Shown here: in pieces, positions 17,258 through 25,112 of the stretch
Layout: every line of letters begins with the position of its first letter
How positions within the stretch are numbered: position 1 is the stretch's first letter
Assembly (NCBI RefSeq): GCF_005893125.1
Contig: NZ_VCJS01000058.1
Span: forward strand, 1 to 62,915
Length of the DNA: 62,915 nt
Source of the DNA: Nonomuraea basaltis
GTDB lineage: Bacteria > Actinomycetota > Actinomycetes > Streptosporangiales > Streptosporangiaceae
Direction of reading: 5' to 3'
The notes under the pieces: generated by a model
Seen by the model: the letters and a program-made list of their open reading frames with translations, nothing else
What the model was told of the DNA's origin: nothing
Database searches by the model: none
Program-made: the position numbers and the translations under genes

Positions 17258-17983
17258 GTGGCGGACGCGTGGATCCTGCATCCCGACTACCGGACACCTC
17301 CGGTCCCCACAGACCCAGGCATCGCCCCCGGCCCATGGCGGCACCCCGAGTGCGGCCAGGTCATGAACGGCACCTACGAGCGCTTCCTCCCCGAGCGGCA
17401 GGTCGAGGTCGTGACCATCTGGTACGGCTACGCGCTCAGCCACTGGCACGGCCCGCGCATGCCCCGTTTCAGCAGCCCCCTGGTGTCGGCCTGGAACCCG
17501 GTGCTGTCCCAAGGGCTGACCCTCGATCCGGCCGCTCCCGTACCGTACCGCGACGAGCTGTGGTGCGACCGGTGGATCGCCGAGGCGCTGCTGTACGGGC
17601 GCAAGCCGTACGGGGCGTTCACGCTGCCGGTCGAGGGCGCGCTGCGCTGGTTCGCCAAGAGCGGCGGCACCGGGCTGGTGTACCACGCGCAGCCGGTCGG
17701 GGAGCTGATCCGGGTGGTGGCGGGCACGACGGAGCAGTACGCGCTGCTGTTCGACCTGGACGCGCTGATCGCCGACTACCGGGACGCGCTGCCGCCCGAG
17801 CTGGCCGAGCCGGAGGTGGCGGCGCTGGAGGCGCACCGCGGCCACTCCCCCGCGCTGCACTACATCCTGACCGACAACGCCGAGGCCCGCTTCGCCCAGG
17901 TCCCGCTGGCGGTACGCGGCCTCACCCTCGGCTATCCTCCCCGCGAGACCGCCGCCCGCATCGCCGCCGCGGCACTGTCGTGA
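17258..17983 (+). CDS. Hypothetical protein, divergent from the XRE regulator
   Basis: The product has 241 residues and is soluble, with no signal peptide. The GTG start has AAAGGG upstream. Trp/Tyr-rich segments (WYGYALSHWHGPRMPRF, RDELWCDRWIAEALLYG) suggest a folded enzyme-like domain, but I recognise no family. It lies 19 bases before a HAD hydrolase gene and may be co-transcribed with it. The divergent XRE regulator may control it. Confidence 0.7.
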   Translation: MADAWILHPDYRTPPVPTDPGIAPGPWRHPECGQVMNGTYERFLPERQVEVVTIWYGYALSHWHGPRMPRFSSPLVSAWNPVLSQGLTLDPAAPVPYRDELWCDRWIAEALLYGRKPYGAFTLPVEGALRWFAKSGGTGLVYHAQPVGELIRVVAGTTEQYALLFDLDALIADYRDALPPELAEPEVAALEAHRGHSPALHYILTDNAEARFAQVPLAVRGLTLGYPPRETAARIAAAALS

Positions 17984-18002
17984 CCTCCGGGGGGCAACCG
18001 TC

Positions 18003-18686
18003 ATGATCAAGGGAGTCCTGTTCGACCTGGACGGCACCCTGCTCGACCATCGGGCCGCCGCCGACGCCGCGATCACGGCCTGGCTGTCGGCGCACTGCCC
18101 CGGCCATCCGCGCCTGGCCGAGGTGCCCGGGCTCTGGGAGGGGCTGGAGGGACCGTACCTGGCGATGTGGCAGGCGGGCGAGTGCTCGGTGGACGAGCAG
18201 CGCCGCCGCCGGTTGCGCGCCCTCTGCCGGGAGCTGCTGGTGGAGGAGCCCGCGGACCTGGACGCGGCCTACGCCGGCTTCGCCGAGCGCTACCGCCGGG
18301 GCTGGGCCGCCTACCCGGACGCTTGTGAGGCGGTGGAGGCGCTGCCGGGTCTGGCGCTCGGGGTGCTGACCAACGGCACGCAGCGGATGCAGGAGGCGAA
18401 GGTCCGCGCGATCGGGCTGGACGGCACGCTGCGAACGGTGCTGACGGGCGAGGTGCTGGGCGGCCACTTCAAGCCGTCGCCGGCCGCCTACACCGGTGCG
18501 GCGGCCGCGCTGGGGCTGGCGCCGGAGGAGGTGCTGCTGGTGGGCGACGACGTGGCCAAGGACGTGACGGGACCGGCGGCGACCGGGATGCGCTCGGTCT
18601 GGCTCGACCGCCTCGGCCTCGAGCCGGCACCGCCCGGCTTCCCCCGGATCACGACGCTGACCGACCTGCCCCGCCTGCTCTCCTGA
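18003..18686 (+). CDS. HAD-superfamily hydrolase
   Basis: The product has 227 residues with the four HAD motifs: FDLDGTLLD (nucleophile and acid Asp near 10-12), GVLTNGT (motif II), a Lys in GGHFKPSP (motif III) and LLVGDDVAKDVTGP (motif IV acidic pair). The helical cap type suggests a small phosphorylated metabolite as substrate. The gene starts 20 bases after the preceding hypothetical gene and converges on the inositol-phosphatase-like gene. Confidence 0.92.
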   Translation: MIKGVLFDLDGTLLDHRAAADAAITAWLSAHCPGHPRLAEVPGLWEGLEGPYLAMWQAGECSVDEQRRRRLRALCRELLVEEPADLDAAYAGFAERYRRGWAAYPDACEAVEALPGLALGVLTNGTQRMQEAKVRAIGLDGTLRTVLTGEVLGGHFKPSPAAYTGAAAALGLAPEEVLLVGDDVAKDVTGPAATGMRSVWLDRLGLEPAPPGFPRITTLTDLPRLLS

Positions 18687-18744
18687 CGCCGCCCGCTTCC
18701 TGCTCCGGTCACCCCGCCCGCCATCGGCCGGGATGGGCCCGCAG

Positions 18745-19536
18745 CTAACTTTCTTCGCGCGGCAACCGTCCGCTCACCTCGGCCAGCGCCGACCCGGCCA
18801 GGTCGAAGCCGCCGACGTGGGCCAGGTAGTCGCCCTTCACCAGGGGGTCGCCCAGGTAGACGCCGCCCGCCTGGCGGACCAGCAGCGCCCCCGCCGCCAC
18901 GTCCCACGGGTGCGACGCGGTGCCGAACGCGGCGTCCGACCAGCCCGCGGCGACGTGGGCGAGGTTGAGCGCGGCGCTGCCCGGCCGCCGCACGGCGGAG
19001 AACGACTCCAGGAGGCGCCTGTAGCGCCGCAGCGCCGCCTCGCCCTCCGCGTCCAGGTCGAGCGGCGTGGGGTAGCTGCACAGGAGCATCGCCTCGCGGT
19101 CGGCGGCCGCGCCGCGGCTGCGGATCGGGGTGCCGTTGCACCAGGCGCCGCCGGTGGTGGCGGTGAACTCGTCGTCGCGTACCGGGTCGTACACCACGCC
19201 CGCCACCAGCTCGCCGCGGACGGCGGCGGCGATGGAGACGCAGAAGAACGGCAGCCCGGCGGCGAAGTTGGCGGTGCCGTCGATGGGGTCGACGTACCAG
19301 GTGAGGTCGCCGGAGCCGGTCGAGCCGCCCTCCTCGCCGACGATCGCGCTCCCCGGCACGCGCGCGTCGATCACCGCGCGGATGGTCTCCTCGGCGGCGC
19401 GGTCGTGCTCGGTGACGGGGTCGTGGAAGTCGCGCTTGGTGGCGACCTCGGGCCGGGATCTGAACGCTTTGCGGAGCCGGGGGCCGACGGATCTGGCCGC
19501 CTCGGTGGCGGTGTCGAGCAGCAGTGTCACATCCAT
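18745..19536 (-). CDS. Inositol monophosphatase-family phosphatase
   Basis: The product has 263 residues. Metal-binding motifs of the FIG superfamily are visible: IVGEEGG (Glu pair), WYVDPIDGTANF and, near the C-terminus, HPWDVAAGALLVRQAGG. The enzyme hydrolyses a phosphate monoester such as inositol or histidinol phosphate with Mg2+; the exact substrate is not clear. It is divergent from the UTRA GntR regulator across a short region with repeats. Confidence 0.9.
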   Translation of the reverse strand: MDVTLLLDTATEAARSVGPRLRKAFRSRPEVATKRDFHDPVTEHDRAAEETIRAVIDARVPGSAIVGEEGGSTGSGDLTWYVDPIDGTANFAAGLPFFCVSIAAAVRGELVAGVVYDPVRDDEFTATTGGAWCNGTPIRSRGAAADREAMLLCSYPTPLDLDAEGEAALRRYRRLLESFSAVRRPGSAALNLAHVAAGWSDAAFGTASHPWDVAAGALLVRQAGGVYLGDPLVKGDYLAHVGGFDLAGSALAEVSGRLPREES

Positions 19537-19571
19537 ATTCCTTCCAGCCTAGCGGCCCAGGTCACGGCCAC

Positions 19572-19610
19572 GGAGGCATTTGTCGGAGGCATTTGTCAGG
19601 ACATTCTGAC
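19572..19610. promoter_or_regulatory. Tandem 13-bp repeat and GTCAG-N6-CTGAC box
   Basis: GGAGGCATTTGTC occurs twice back to back (19572-19584 and 19585-19597). The second copy runs into an inverted repeat, GTCAGGACATTCTGAC (19595-19610), 18 bases before the GntR start. This is a likely operator or repeat-controlled leader for the regulator. A related GCTGACA/TGTCAGC pair lies in the aldo/keto reductase promoter. Confidence 0.55.
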
Positions 19611-19628
19611 CTCGGTAAGCTGATCGCC

Positions 19629-20369
19629 ATGACCGCGAACCTGGCCATCGACCTGGATCGATCCAGTCCCGTGCCGCTCTATTTCCAGGTGGCCGAGCAG
19701 ATCGCCGAGGCGATCCGGCGAGGTGACCTGGCGCCCGGCTCCCGGCTGGACAACGAGATCCTGCTGGCCGACAAGCTCGGGCTGTCCAGGCCGACGATCC
19801 GCCAGGCGATCCAGTATCTGGTGGACAAGGGGCTGCTGGTCCGCAAGCGCGGCGTCGGCACGCAGGTGGTGCACGGCCAGGTCAAGCGGTCGGTCGAGCT
19901 CACGAGCCTGTACGACGACCTGCGCAGGGCGGGCCAGGAGCCGGCCACCCAGGTCCTGGCCCTGGAGCCGCGGGCGGCCGAGGAGGAGACCGCTCGCATC
20001 CTGGGCGTGGAGACCGGCGCCGAGATCCTCTACGTGGAGCGCCTCCGGTTCGCGACCGGGGAGCCGCTGGCCCTGCTGCACAACTGGCTGCCGCTGAGCC
20101 TGGCCCCGCTGACCGCCGCCGACCTCGAGGGCCGCGGCCTGTACGAGCTGCTGCGAGGCGCGGGCGTGCGGATGCGGGTGGCGAACCAGCGCATCGGGGC
20201 GCGGGCGGCCACCCAGGCGGAGGCCCGGCTCCTGGAGGAGCGCCGCGGGGCGCCGCTGCTCACCATGATCCGCACCACGTACGACGACCAGGGCAGGGCG
20301 GTCGAGCACGGCTCGCACGTCTACCGCGCCTCGCTCTACTCCCTCGAGGTCACCCTCATCGAACGCTGA
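19629..20369 (+). CDS. GntR-family regulator with UTRA domain
   Basis: The product has 246 residues. The winged helix covers about 8-75, with LADKLGLSRPTIRQAIQYLVDKGLL. The UTRA sensor domain follows (LSLYDDLRRAG-like start, EILYVERLRF, LHNWLP, RTTYDDQGRAVEHGSHVYRA). ATG 19629 was chosen because upstream codons lie in the repeat-rich leader. HutC/UTRA regulators sense sugars, histidine derivatives or phosphonates. Its own promoter and that of the downstream convergent aldo/keto reductase share GTCAG-type boxes. Confidence 0.9.
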   Translation: MTANLAIDLDRSSPVPLYFQVAEQIAEAIRRGDLAPGSRLDNEILLADKLGLSRPTIRQAIQYLVDKGLLVRKRGVGTQVVHGQVKRSVELTSLYDDLRRAGQEPATQVLALEPRAAEEETARILGVETGAEILYVERLRFATGEPLALLHNWLPLSLAPLTAADLEGRGLYELLRGAGVRMRVANQRIGARAATQAEARLLEERRGAPLLTMIRTTYDDQGRAVEHGSHVYRASLYSLEVTLIER

Positions 20370-20374
20370 CGTTC

Positions 20375-21364
20375 TCAGCGCTCGCTGTCGAGCATGGCCA
20401 TCTGCGGGGCGGCGTACCTGTCGCCCGCGGCGGCGTCACGCGGCACGGCCGCCTCGATCCCGGCCAGTTCCCCGGCCGTGAGCCGTACGCCGAGCGCGTC
20501 CAGCGCCTCGGCGAGCCGCTCGCGCCGCCGCGCTCCGATGAGCGGGACGATGTCGTCGCCCTGGGCGAGCACCCAGGCGATGGCGAGCTGCGCGACCGTG
20601 ATCCCCTTGGCGTCGGCGAGCGCCCGGAGCGCCTCGACCAGGGCCAGGTTGTGGGCGAGGTTGTCGCCGGAGAAGCGCGGGCTGTGGGCGCGGAAGTCAC
20701 CGGCGGCCGGCTCCCGGTCCTTGGACCAGTGCCCGCTGAGCAGCCCCCGGGACAGCACCCCGTACGCGGTGATCCCGATGCCGAGCTCGCGGCAGGCGGG
20801 CAGGATGGCGCGCTCGATCCCCCGGGACAGCAGCGAGTATTCGAGCTGGACGTCGGCGATCGGGTGGACGGCGTGGGCCCGCCGGATGGTGTCGGCCCCG
20901 GCCTCGGACAGCCCGATGTGCCGGACGTGCCCCTTCTGGACCTCCTCGGCGATGGCCCCGATCGTCTCCTCGATCGGGACGTCCGGGTCCACCCGCGCGA
21001 TCCGGTAGACGTCCACGTGGCCGGTGCCCAGCCGGCGCAACGTGTAGGCCAGCGACGTCTTGACGGCCGCCGGCCGCCCGTCGTAGCCGAGCCAGTTGCC
21101 GTCGTAGTCGCGCTGCGCCCCGAACTTCACGCTGATCCGCACGTCGTCACGCGATCGGCCCTGGAGCGCCTCGCGGATGAGCAGCTCGTTGTGGCCCATG
21201 CCGTAGAAGTCGCCGGTGTCGAGCAGCGTGATGCCCGCGTCGAGCGCTGCGTGGATGGTGGCGATGGACTCGGACGCGTCGGCCGGCCCGTAGAGGTCGG
21301 ACATCCCCATGCAGCCCAGCCCCAGGTCGGACACGACCGGTCCGCCGTTTCCCAGAGTTCTCAT
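20375..21364 (-). CDS. Aldo/keto reductase
   Basis: The product has 329 residues with an AKR (beta/alpha)8 barrel. The catalytic tetrad residues are in LLDTGDFYGMGHNE (Asp, Tyr), SVKFG (Lys) and the usual His position in DVYRIARVDPD. The last region is altered, so the canonical His is not obvious. NADPH contacts lie near the C-terminal PLIGARRRERL. It reduces an aldehyde or ketone with NADPH; the substrate is unknown. A clear promoter and operator lie upstream. It converges on the GntR gene with only five bases between the stops. Confidence 0.9.
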   Translation of the reverse strand: MRTLGNGGPVVSDLGLGCMGMSDLYGPADASESIATIHAALDAGITLLDTGDFYGMGHNELLIREALQGRSRDDVRISVKFGAQRDYDGNWLGYDGRPAAVKTSLAYTLRRLGTGHVDVYRIARVDPDVPIEETIGAIAEEVQKGHVRHIGLSEAGADTIRRAHAVHPIADVQLEYSLLSRGIERAILPACRELGIGITAYGVLSRGLLSGHWSKDREPAAGDFRAHSPRFSGDNLAHNLALVEALRALADAKGITVAQLAIAWVLAQGDDIVPLIGARRRERLAEALDALGVRLTAGELAGIEAAVPRDAAAGDRYAAPQMAMLDSER

Positions 21365-21370
21365 ACGGCC

Positions 21371-21410
21371 AGTATGTCGATTGGGCTGACAGATTTCAAT
21401 TTTTGTCAGC
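21371..21410 (-). promoter_or_regulatory. Sigma70-type promoter with overlapping GCTGACA operator
   Basis: On the minus strand TTGAAA (complement of 21394-21399) and CATACT (complement of 21371-21376) are exactly 17 bases apart. They lie just upstream of the aldo/keto reductase ATG, so the transcript leader is very short. The inverted repeat GCTGACA (21385-21391) and TGTCAGC (21404-21410) brackets the -35. A repressor bound there would block polymerase. The UTRA GntR is a candidate because its own leader carries GTCAG/CTGAC arms. Confidence 0.65.
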
Positions 21411-21933
21411 TACCGGCCAGCCGGCCGGCGTCGGCGCGGGAGGCTACGCGAATGAAGGTCAGGTGCGCGTTCGCCGGGTCGGCGGCCGCGCGCCGGTAGC
21501 GGTCACGGTATTTCGCCTGCGCCTTCCAGGCGTACCGGATGATCGACTCGTCCCGGTCGAGCAGGAGGCGGAACGACTCCCTGTTGCCGTTCCACAGCTC
21601 GGCGCCGGTGGCCATCCGCCGCAGTGTCCTGGACACGAGCTGGCGCATCACGGCGTGCCGCGGCAGGTCGATCCAGACCACGGTGTCGGCGCGCGACCAC
21701 ACCAGGTCGCGTACGGCGGAGTAGTTGCCGTCGACCACCCACCCGCCGGCGGCCGTGAACCGCTCGACCTCCGCGCGGAACTCCTCCGGGGGCCGCGGCG
21801 TCCAGCCGGGCATGTGGAAGATCGAGTCGAGTTCGAGCCAGGGGACGCCCAGCCGCTCGGCCAGCCCGGCGGCGAGGGTCGATTTGCCGGAGCCCGAGTT
21901 CCCCACCACGGATACGCGTCGCACCTGCGCCAC
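21406..21933 (-). CDS. P-loop kinase-like protein (FlaR/adenylate-kinase-related)
   Basis: The product has 175 residues from GTG 21933. VSVVGNSGSGKSTLA is a Walker A loop near the N-terminus. LELDSIFHMPGW, WVVDGNYSAVRD and VWIDLPRHAVM match the topology-modulation-protein subgroup of P-loop kinases. The substrate is not known for this family. GTG 21924 (VRRVSVVG) is an equally good start; the longer reading to 21996 adds a low-quality N-terminus. Confidence 0.8.
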   Translation of the reverse strand: MAQVRRVSVVGNSGSGKSTLAAGLAERLGVPWLELDSIFHMPGWTPRPPEEFRAEVERFTAAGGWVVDGNYSAVRDLVWSRADTVVWIDLPRHAVMRQLVSRTLRRMATGAELWNGNRESFRLLLDRDESIIRYAWKAQAKYRDRYRRAAADPANAHLTFIRVASRADAGRLAGS

Positions 21934-22176
21934 TGTAGTCAACGGCGCAGCACCGCGACGGCAGGGCGCCACGAGCGCCGTGGTCTCCCCGGCCACGGCC
22001 CGGGCGGTGAACCGGCGCGCCGGGGACGAGCACGGCCTGGCGCGCGTCGCCGCCGAAGCCGGCCTCCATCGTGCAACCGCCGGTCAAGCGGCGTGCAATG
22101 CGCCCCGCATAGAACTTCCCAGGAAGACGGGAAATGTCGCCGCCTGGGAGGCGGCGGAGAGAACTGGGGAACGACA

Positions 22177-22554
22177 GTGGGCGCGACAATTTGGATGACA
22201 GTGGCAATCATGGGCGGGACGACGCTGATCCTGGCGTGCGTGGGGCTGCCGTTCCTGATCAACGCGCGGAACGGGCAGCGATTGCTGGCCACGGGGATTC
22301 CCGCGCAGGCCATGGTGGAGTCGATGGCCGACACCGGCGTGACGGTCAACGGGCAGCCGATGGTGAGCTTCGTGCTCGGCGTGCGGGCGCAGGACGGGCA
22401 GGCGTACCGGGTCACGCACCGGCAGACGCTGCCGCGCATCCCGATGGGCGTGGTGGCGCCCGGCGTGACGGTCCCGATCAAGGTGGACCCGCAGCGGCGC
22501 GACCGGGTGCGCATCGACTGGGGATCGTGGCGGCCGGTGCCCAACGGCGCATGA
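22177..22554 (+). CDS. Membrane-anchored hypothetical protein
   Basis: The product has 125 residues. The GTG start has GGGGA about six bases upstream. One N-terminal membrane helix (about 6-30) precedes a small beta-rich domain resembling DUF3592-like extracytoplasmic domains (PAQAMVESMADTG, NGQPMVSFVLGV, VKVDPQRRDRVRIDW). Longer readings in this frame run through a neighbouring antisense region and were rejected. A good terminator follows, so it is probably a single-gene unit. Confidence 0.7.
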   Translation: MGATIWMTVAIMGGTTLILACVGLPFLINARNGQRLLATGIPAQAMVESMADTGVTVNGQPMVSFVLGVRAQDGQAYRVTHRQTLPRIPMGVVAPGVTVPIKVDPQRRDRVRIDWGSWRPVPNGA

Positions 22555-22571
22555 CGGTGGCAGGCCCGATC

Positions 22572-22603
22572 ATCGGCCGTCCGGCGAGAGCCGGGCGGCC
22601 GAT
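22572..22603 (+). terminator. Intrinsic terminator with GAGA loop
   Basis: ATCGGCCGTCCGGC and GCCGGGCGGCCGAT pair over 14 positions (one U-G) around a GAGA tetraloop. A T-rich run follows. It ends the preceding membrane-protein gene. Confidence 0.85.
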
Positions 22604-22752
22604 TTCGTCGTTGCGTTCTCTTAGGTGCACCCGCAACCTTGGCAACACACTTCCTGACATCTATGGTTCAGTGCAATGCCACACATTACTGGAGGATCGC
22701 GTCTTCGCCAGGCTGACCGGTCTGGTCCGCGACATGGGAGGAGAAAACACCG

Positions 22753-24107
22753 GTGAGTGACGGCAAGCTGCCCAAGCTGTCGGAGATCCCCGCGTTCACC
22801 GAGCACATCGCCCAGGGCTGGGACACCCCCGCCCGCACCCCCGACCTGGTGCCGGGCGCCGTCGAGGCCGCGGCCGCGCACCGGGCCAGGCTGGCCGCCG
22901 CGCTGCCCGGCCTGACCGTGGTCGTGGCGGCCGGCCAGGCGCCGGTCCGCAGCAACGACACCTCCTACGGCTTCCGCGTGGACAGCGACTTCTCCTGGCT
23001 GACCGGCTGCGCGGCGGAGAACGCCGTGGCCGTGGTCAGGGACGGCGACGCCACCCTGTACCTGCCGCCGCCCGCGCGCCCCGGCGAGCCGGGCTTCTTC
23101 TCCGACGCCATGTACGGCGAGCTGTGGGTGGGCCCGTCGCCGTCGCTCGCCGAGTGGTCGGCCGCGCTCGGGAGCGAGGTCCACCCGCTGCCGGCGTTCG
23201 CCGGCCCGCCCCCCGGCGCCCTGCTCGCGGGGCCGGGCTGGGAGGAGCCCTCCGAGGAGCTCGGGCGTACCCTGGCCGAACTCCGCATGATCAAGGACGA
23301 GTGGGAGATCGCCCAGCTCCGCGCCGCGTCGACCGCACGATCGAGGGCTTCGCCGCGGTGCTCTCCGAGGTCCCCACGGCGGTGGCGGGCGCGGGCGAGC
23401 GCTGGCTGCAGGGCACGTTCGACCGTTACGCCAGGACGTACGGCAACGGCCCCGGCTACGCCGCCATCGTCGGCAGCGGCCCGCACGCCCCCACCCTGCA
23501 CTGGGAGCGCTGCGACGGCCCCGTGCGCCCCGGCGACCTGCTGCTGCTCGACATGGGCGTCGAGGTACGCAGCCACTACACCGCCGACGTCACCCGCACC
23601 TTCCCCGTGTCCGGGTCCTTCTCCCCCGTCCAGCGGCAGGTCCACGACCTGGTGGAGCGGGCGCACCGGGCGGGGCTCACCCAGGTCGCGCCGGGCCGCG
23701 CCTTCACCGATTTCCACCACGCCGCCATGGAGGTCATCGCGCGCGGCCTGGACGACTGGGGGCTGCTGCCGGTCTCGGTGGACGAGGCGCTGTCGGAGCG
23801 CGGCCAGCACCACCGCCGCTACCTGATCTGCGGCATCGGCCACCACCTGGGCCTGGACGTGCACGACTGCGCCCGCTCCAGCCCGGAGGCCTACCACGGC
23901 GCCCGGATGGCGCCCGCCATGGCGCTGACGGTCGAGCCGGGGCTGTACTTCCACGTCCACGACCGCACGGTGCCACCGGAGCTGCGCGGGATCGGCGTGC
24001 GGATCGAGGACGACCTGCTGGTCACGCCGACCGGCGCGGAGATCCTCTCCGCCGCCCTGCCCATCGACGCGACCGGGCTGGAGACCTGGACCAAAGAACG
24101 GATCTGA
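22753..24107 (+). pseudogene. pepP: Xaa-Pro aminopeptidase with a one-base frameshift
   Basis: The first frame (from GTG 22753, ribosome site GGGAGGAG) encodes the aminopeptidase-P N-terminal domain up to KDEWEIAQLRAAS. At about 23338 the reading must shift by one base. The second frame then gives VDRTIEGFAAVL and the complete metallopeptidase domain. Its metal ligands are Asp in LLLDMGVEV and YTADVTRTF, His in GIGHHLGLDVHD, and Glu in TVEPGLYF and GVRIEDDLLVT. One missing base (GCG-GTC-GAC expected) explains the break. Both halves are otherwise pristine, so it is either a very recent mutation or an assembly error. An intact product would remove N-terminal residues before proline. Together the two parts would be about 451 residues, normal for the family. 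Confidence 0.85.
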
Positions 24108-24122
24108 CCGCCCCGCCCCGCC

Positions 24123-24152
24123 CCGGCTCTCAGCGATCACGCCGAGAGCCGG
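24123..24152. terminator. Bidirectional terminator
   Basis: CCGGCTCTC (24123-24131) pairs with GAGAGCCGG (24144-24152). The loop contains a further GCG/CGC pair. It lies between the convergent aminopeptidase and ACT-domain genes and can serve both. Confidence 0.75.
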
Positions 24153-24171
24153 TGTCGCGGGGCGGCGGCGG

Positions 24172-25014
24172 TCAGCCCGTGCCCGTGTAGCGGGCCTGGC
24201 GGGCGGCGGCGGTCAGGGCGGCCGCCCGGGCCGCCTCGGTGGGCGTGAACGGCAGCTCGGGCCGCCTGATCAGCAGGGCGCGGTCCGGGTTCACGGAGAT
24301 CACCATGGTGGTGTTGAGCTCGGCGCCCTCGTCCACGGTGTCGCCAGGCCGCCGCCACTCGACCTGCGAGACGCGCAGCAGCTCGGCCATCGCCTCGGGC
24401 AGCCGGTCGGGGTCCGCGCTGACCCGCTGCGCCAGGACCAGCGCCTGCACGCCCGGGTCGGTGAGGTCCTTGACCTGCGCGGGCACGATGACGACGTCGT
24501 GCCCGCCGGCCTCGGTCAGCGCCCCGGCCAGCACGCCGATCGTCAGGCCGGGCGGCGCCTCGATGACGAACTCGTCGAGTGCGTCGCAGCCGGCGGGCGT
24601 GATGGCGCTGCTGCCGGTCGGCGCGATGTGCAGCGCCAGGATGTTGCAGCCGAGGCGGCCGAACGCGCCGGCCACCGTCGCCAGGCGGCCGGGACGCTCC
24701 ACCACCCGCATGCGGATGCGCCACAACGCCATGGGCGCCCCCGCTCCCCCGTCCACCGGGAGCGAGGCGCTCTTCTTGCGGAGGGGCCGGTGGACCATCC
24801 GCTTGTGGATCGCGGCTCCGGCGATCAACGCCGCGCCCAGCCCGACCAGCACGACGGGACCCGGGTCCGCGTGCCCGAGCAGCGTCGCGAGCAAGTGCGC
24901 CAGGCCCACCGCGAGGAACAGCGCGGCGAGCTCCACGATCTCCCGCCGCCACGAGCGCGCCTGCTTGGTGCCATGTCCGCTACGTAGGTCAATGACCTTA
25001 GGTGCATCGCTCAT
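24172..25014 (-). CDS. Membrane protein with ACT-like domains
   Basis: The product has 280 residues. Two membrane helices (about 30-50 and 56-74) are followed by a cytoplasmic region. There, RIRMRVVERPGRLATVAGAFGRLGCNILALHI is a typical ACT ligand-binding opening, and a second ACT-like half may follow. The ATG at 25014 (MSDAPK) was preferred over 25032. ACT domains bind amino acids or similar ligands. Membrane attachment suggests ligand-dependent control of a membrane partner (inference). It stands alone, convergent with the aminopeptidase. Confidence 0.78.
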   Translation of the reverse strand: MSDAPKVIDLRSGHGTKQARSWRREIVELAALFLAVGLAHLLATLLGHADPGPVVLVGLGAALIAGAAIHKRMVHRPLRKKSASLPVDGGAGAPMALWRIRMRVVERPGRLATVAGAFGRLGCNILALHIAPTGSSAITPAGCDALDEFVIEAPPGLTIGVLAGALTEAGGHDVVIVPAQVKDLTDPGVQALVLAQRVSADPDRLPEAMAELLRVSQVEWRRPGDTVDEGAELNTTMVISVNPDRALLIRRPELPFTPTEAARAAALTAAARQARYTGTG

Positions 25015-25112
25015 GCCACTCAGTCTGCGCACGGCTTGTTACATGATCACGGTCGGCGCGGTTGCGGCGGCATTAAAGCGCGTTCACCGCGTGACCGGAA
25101 CATGGCCCCGAA

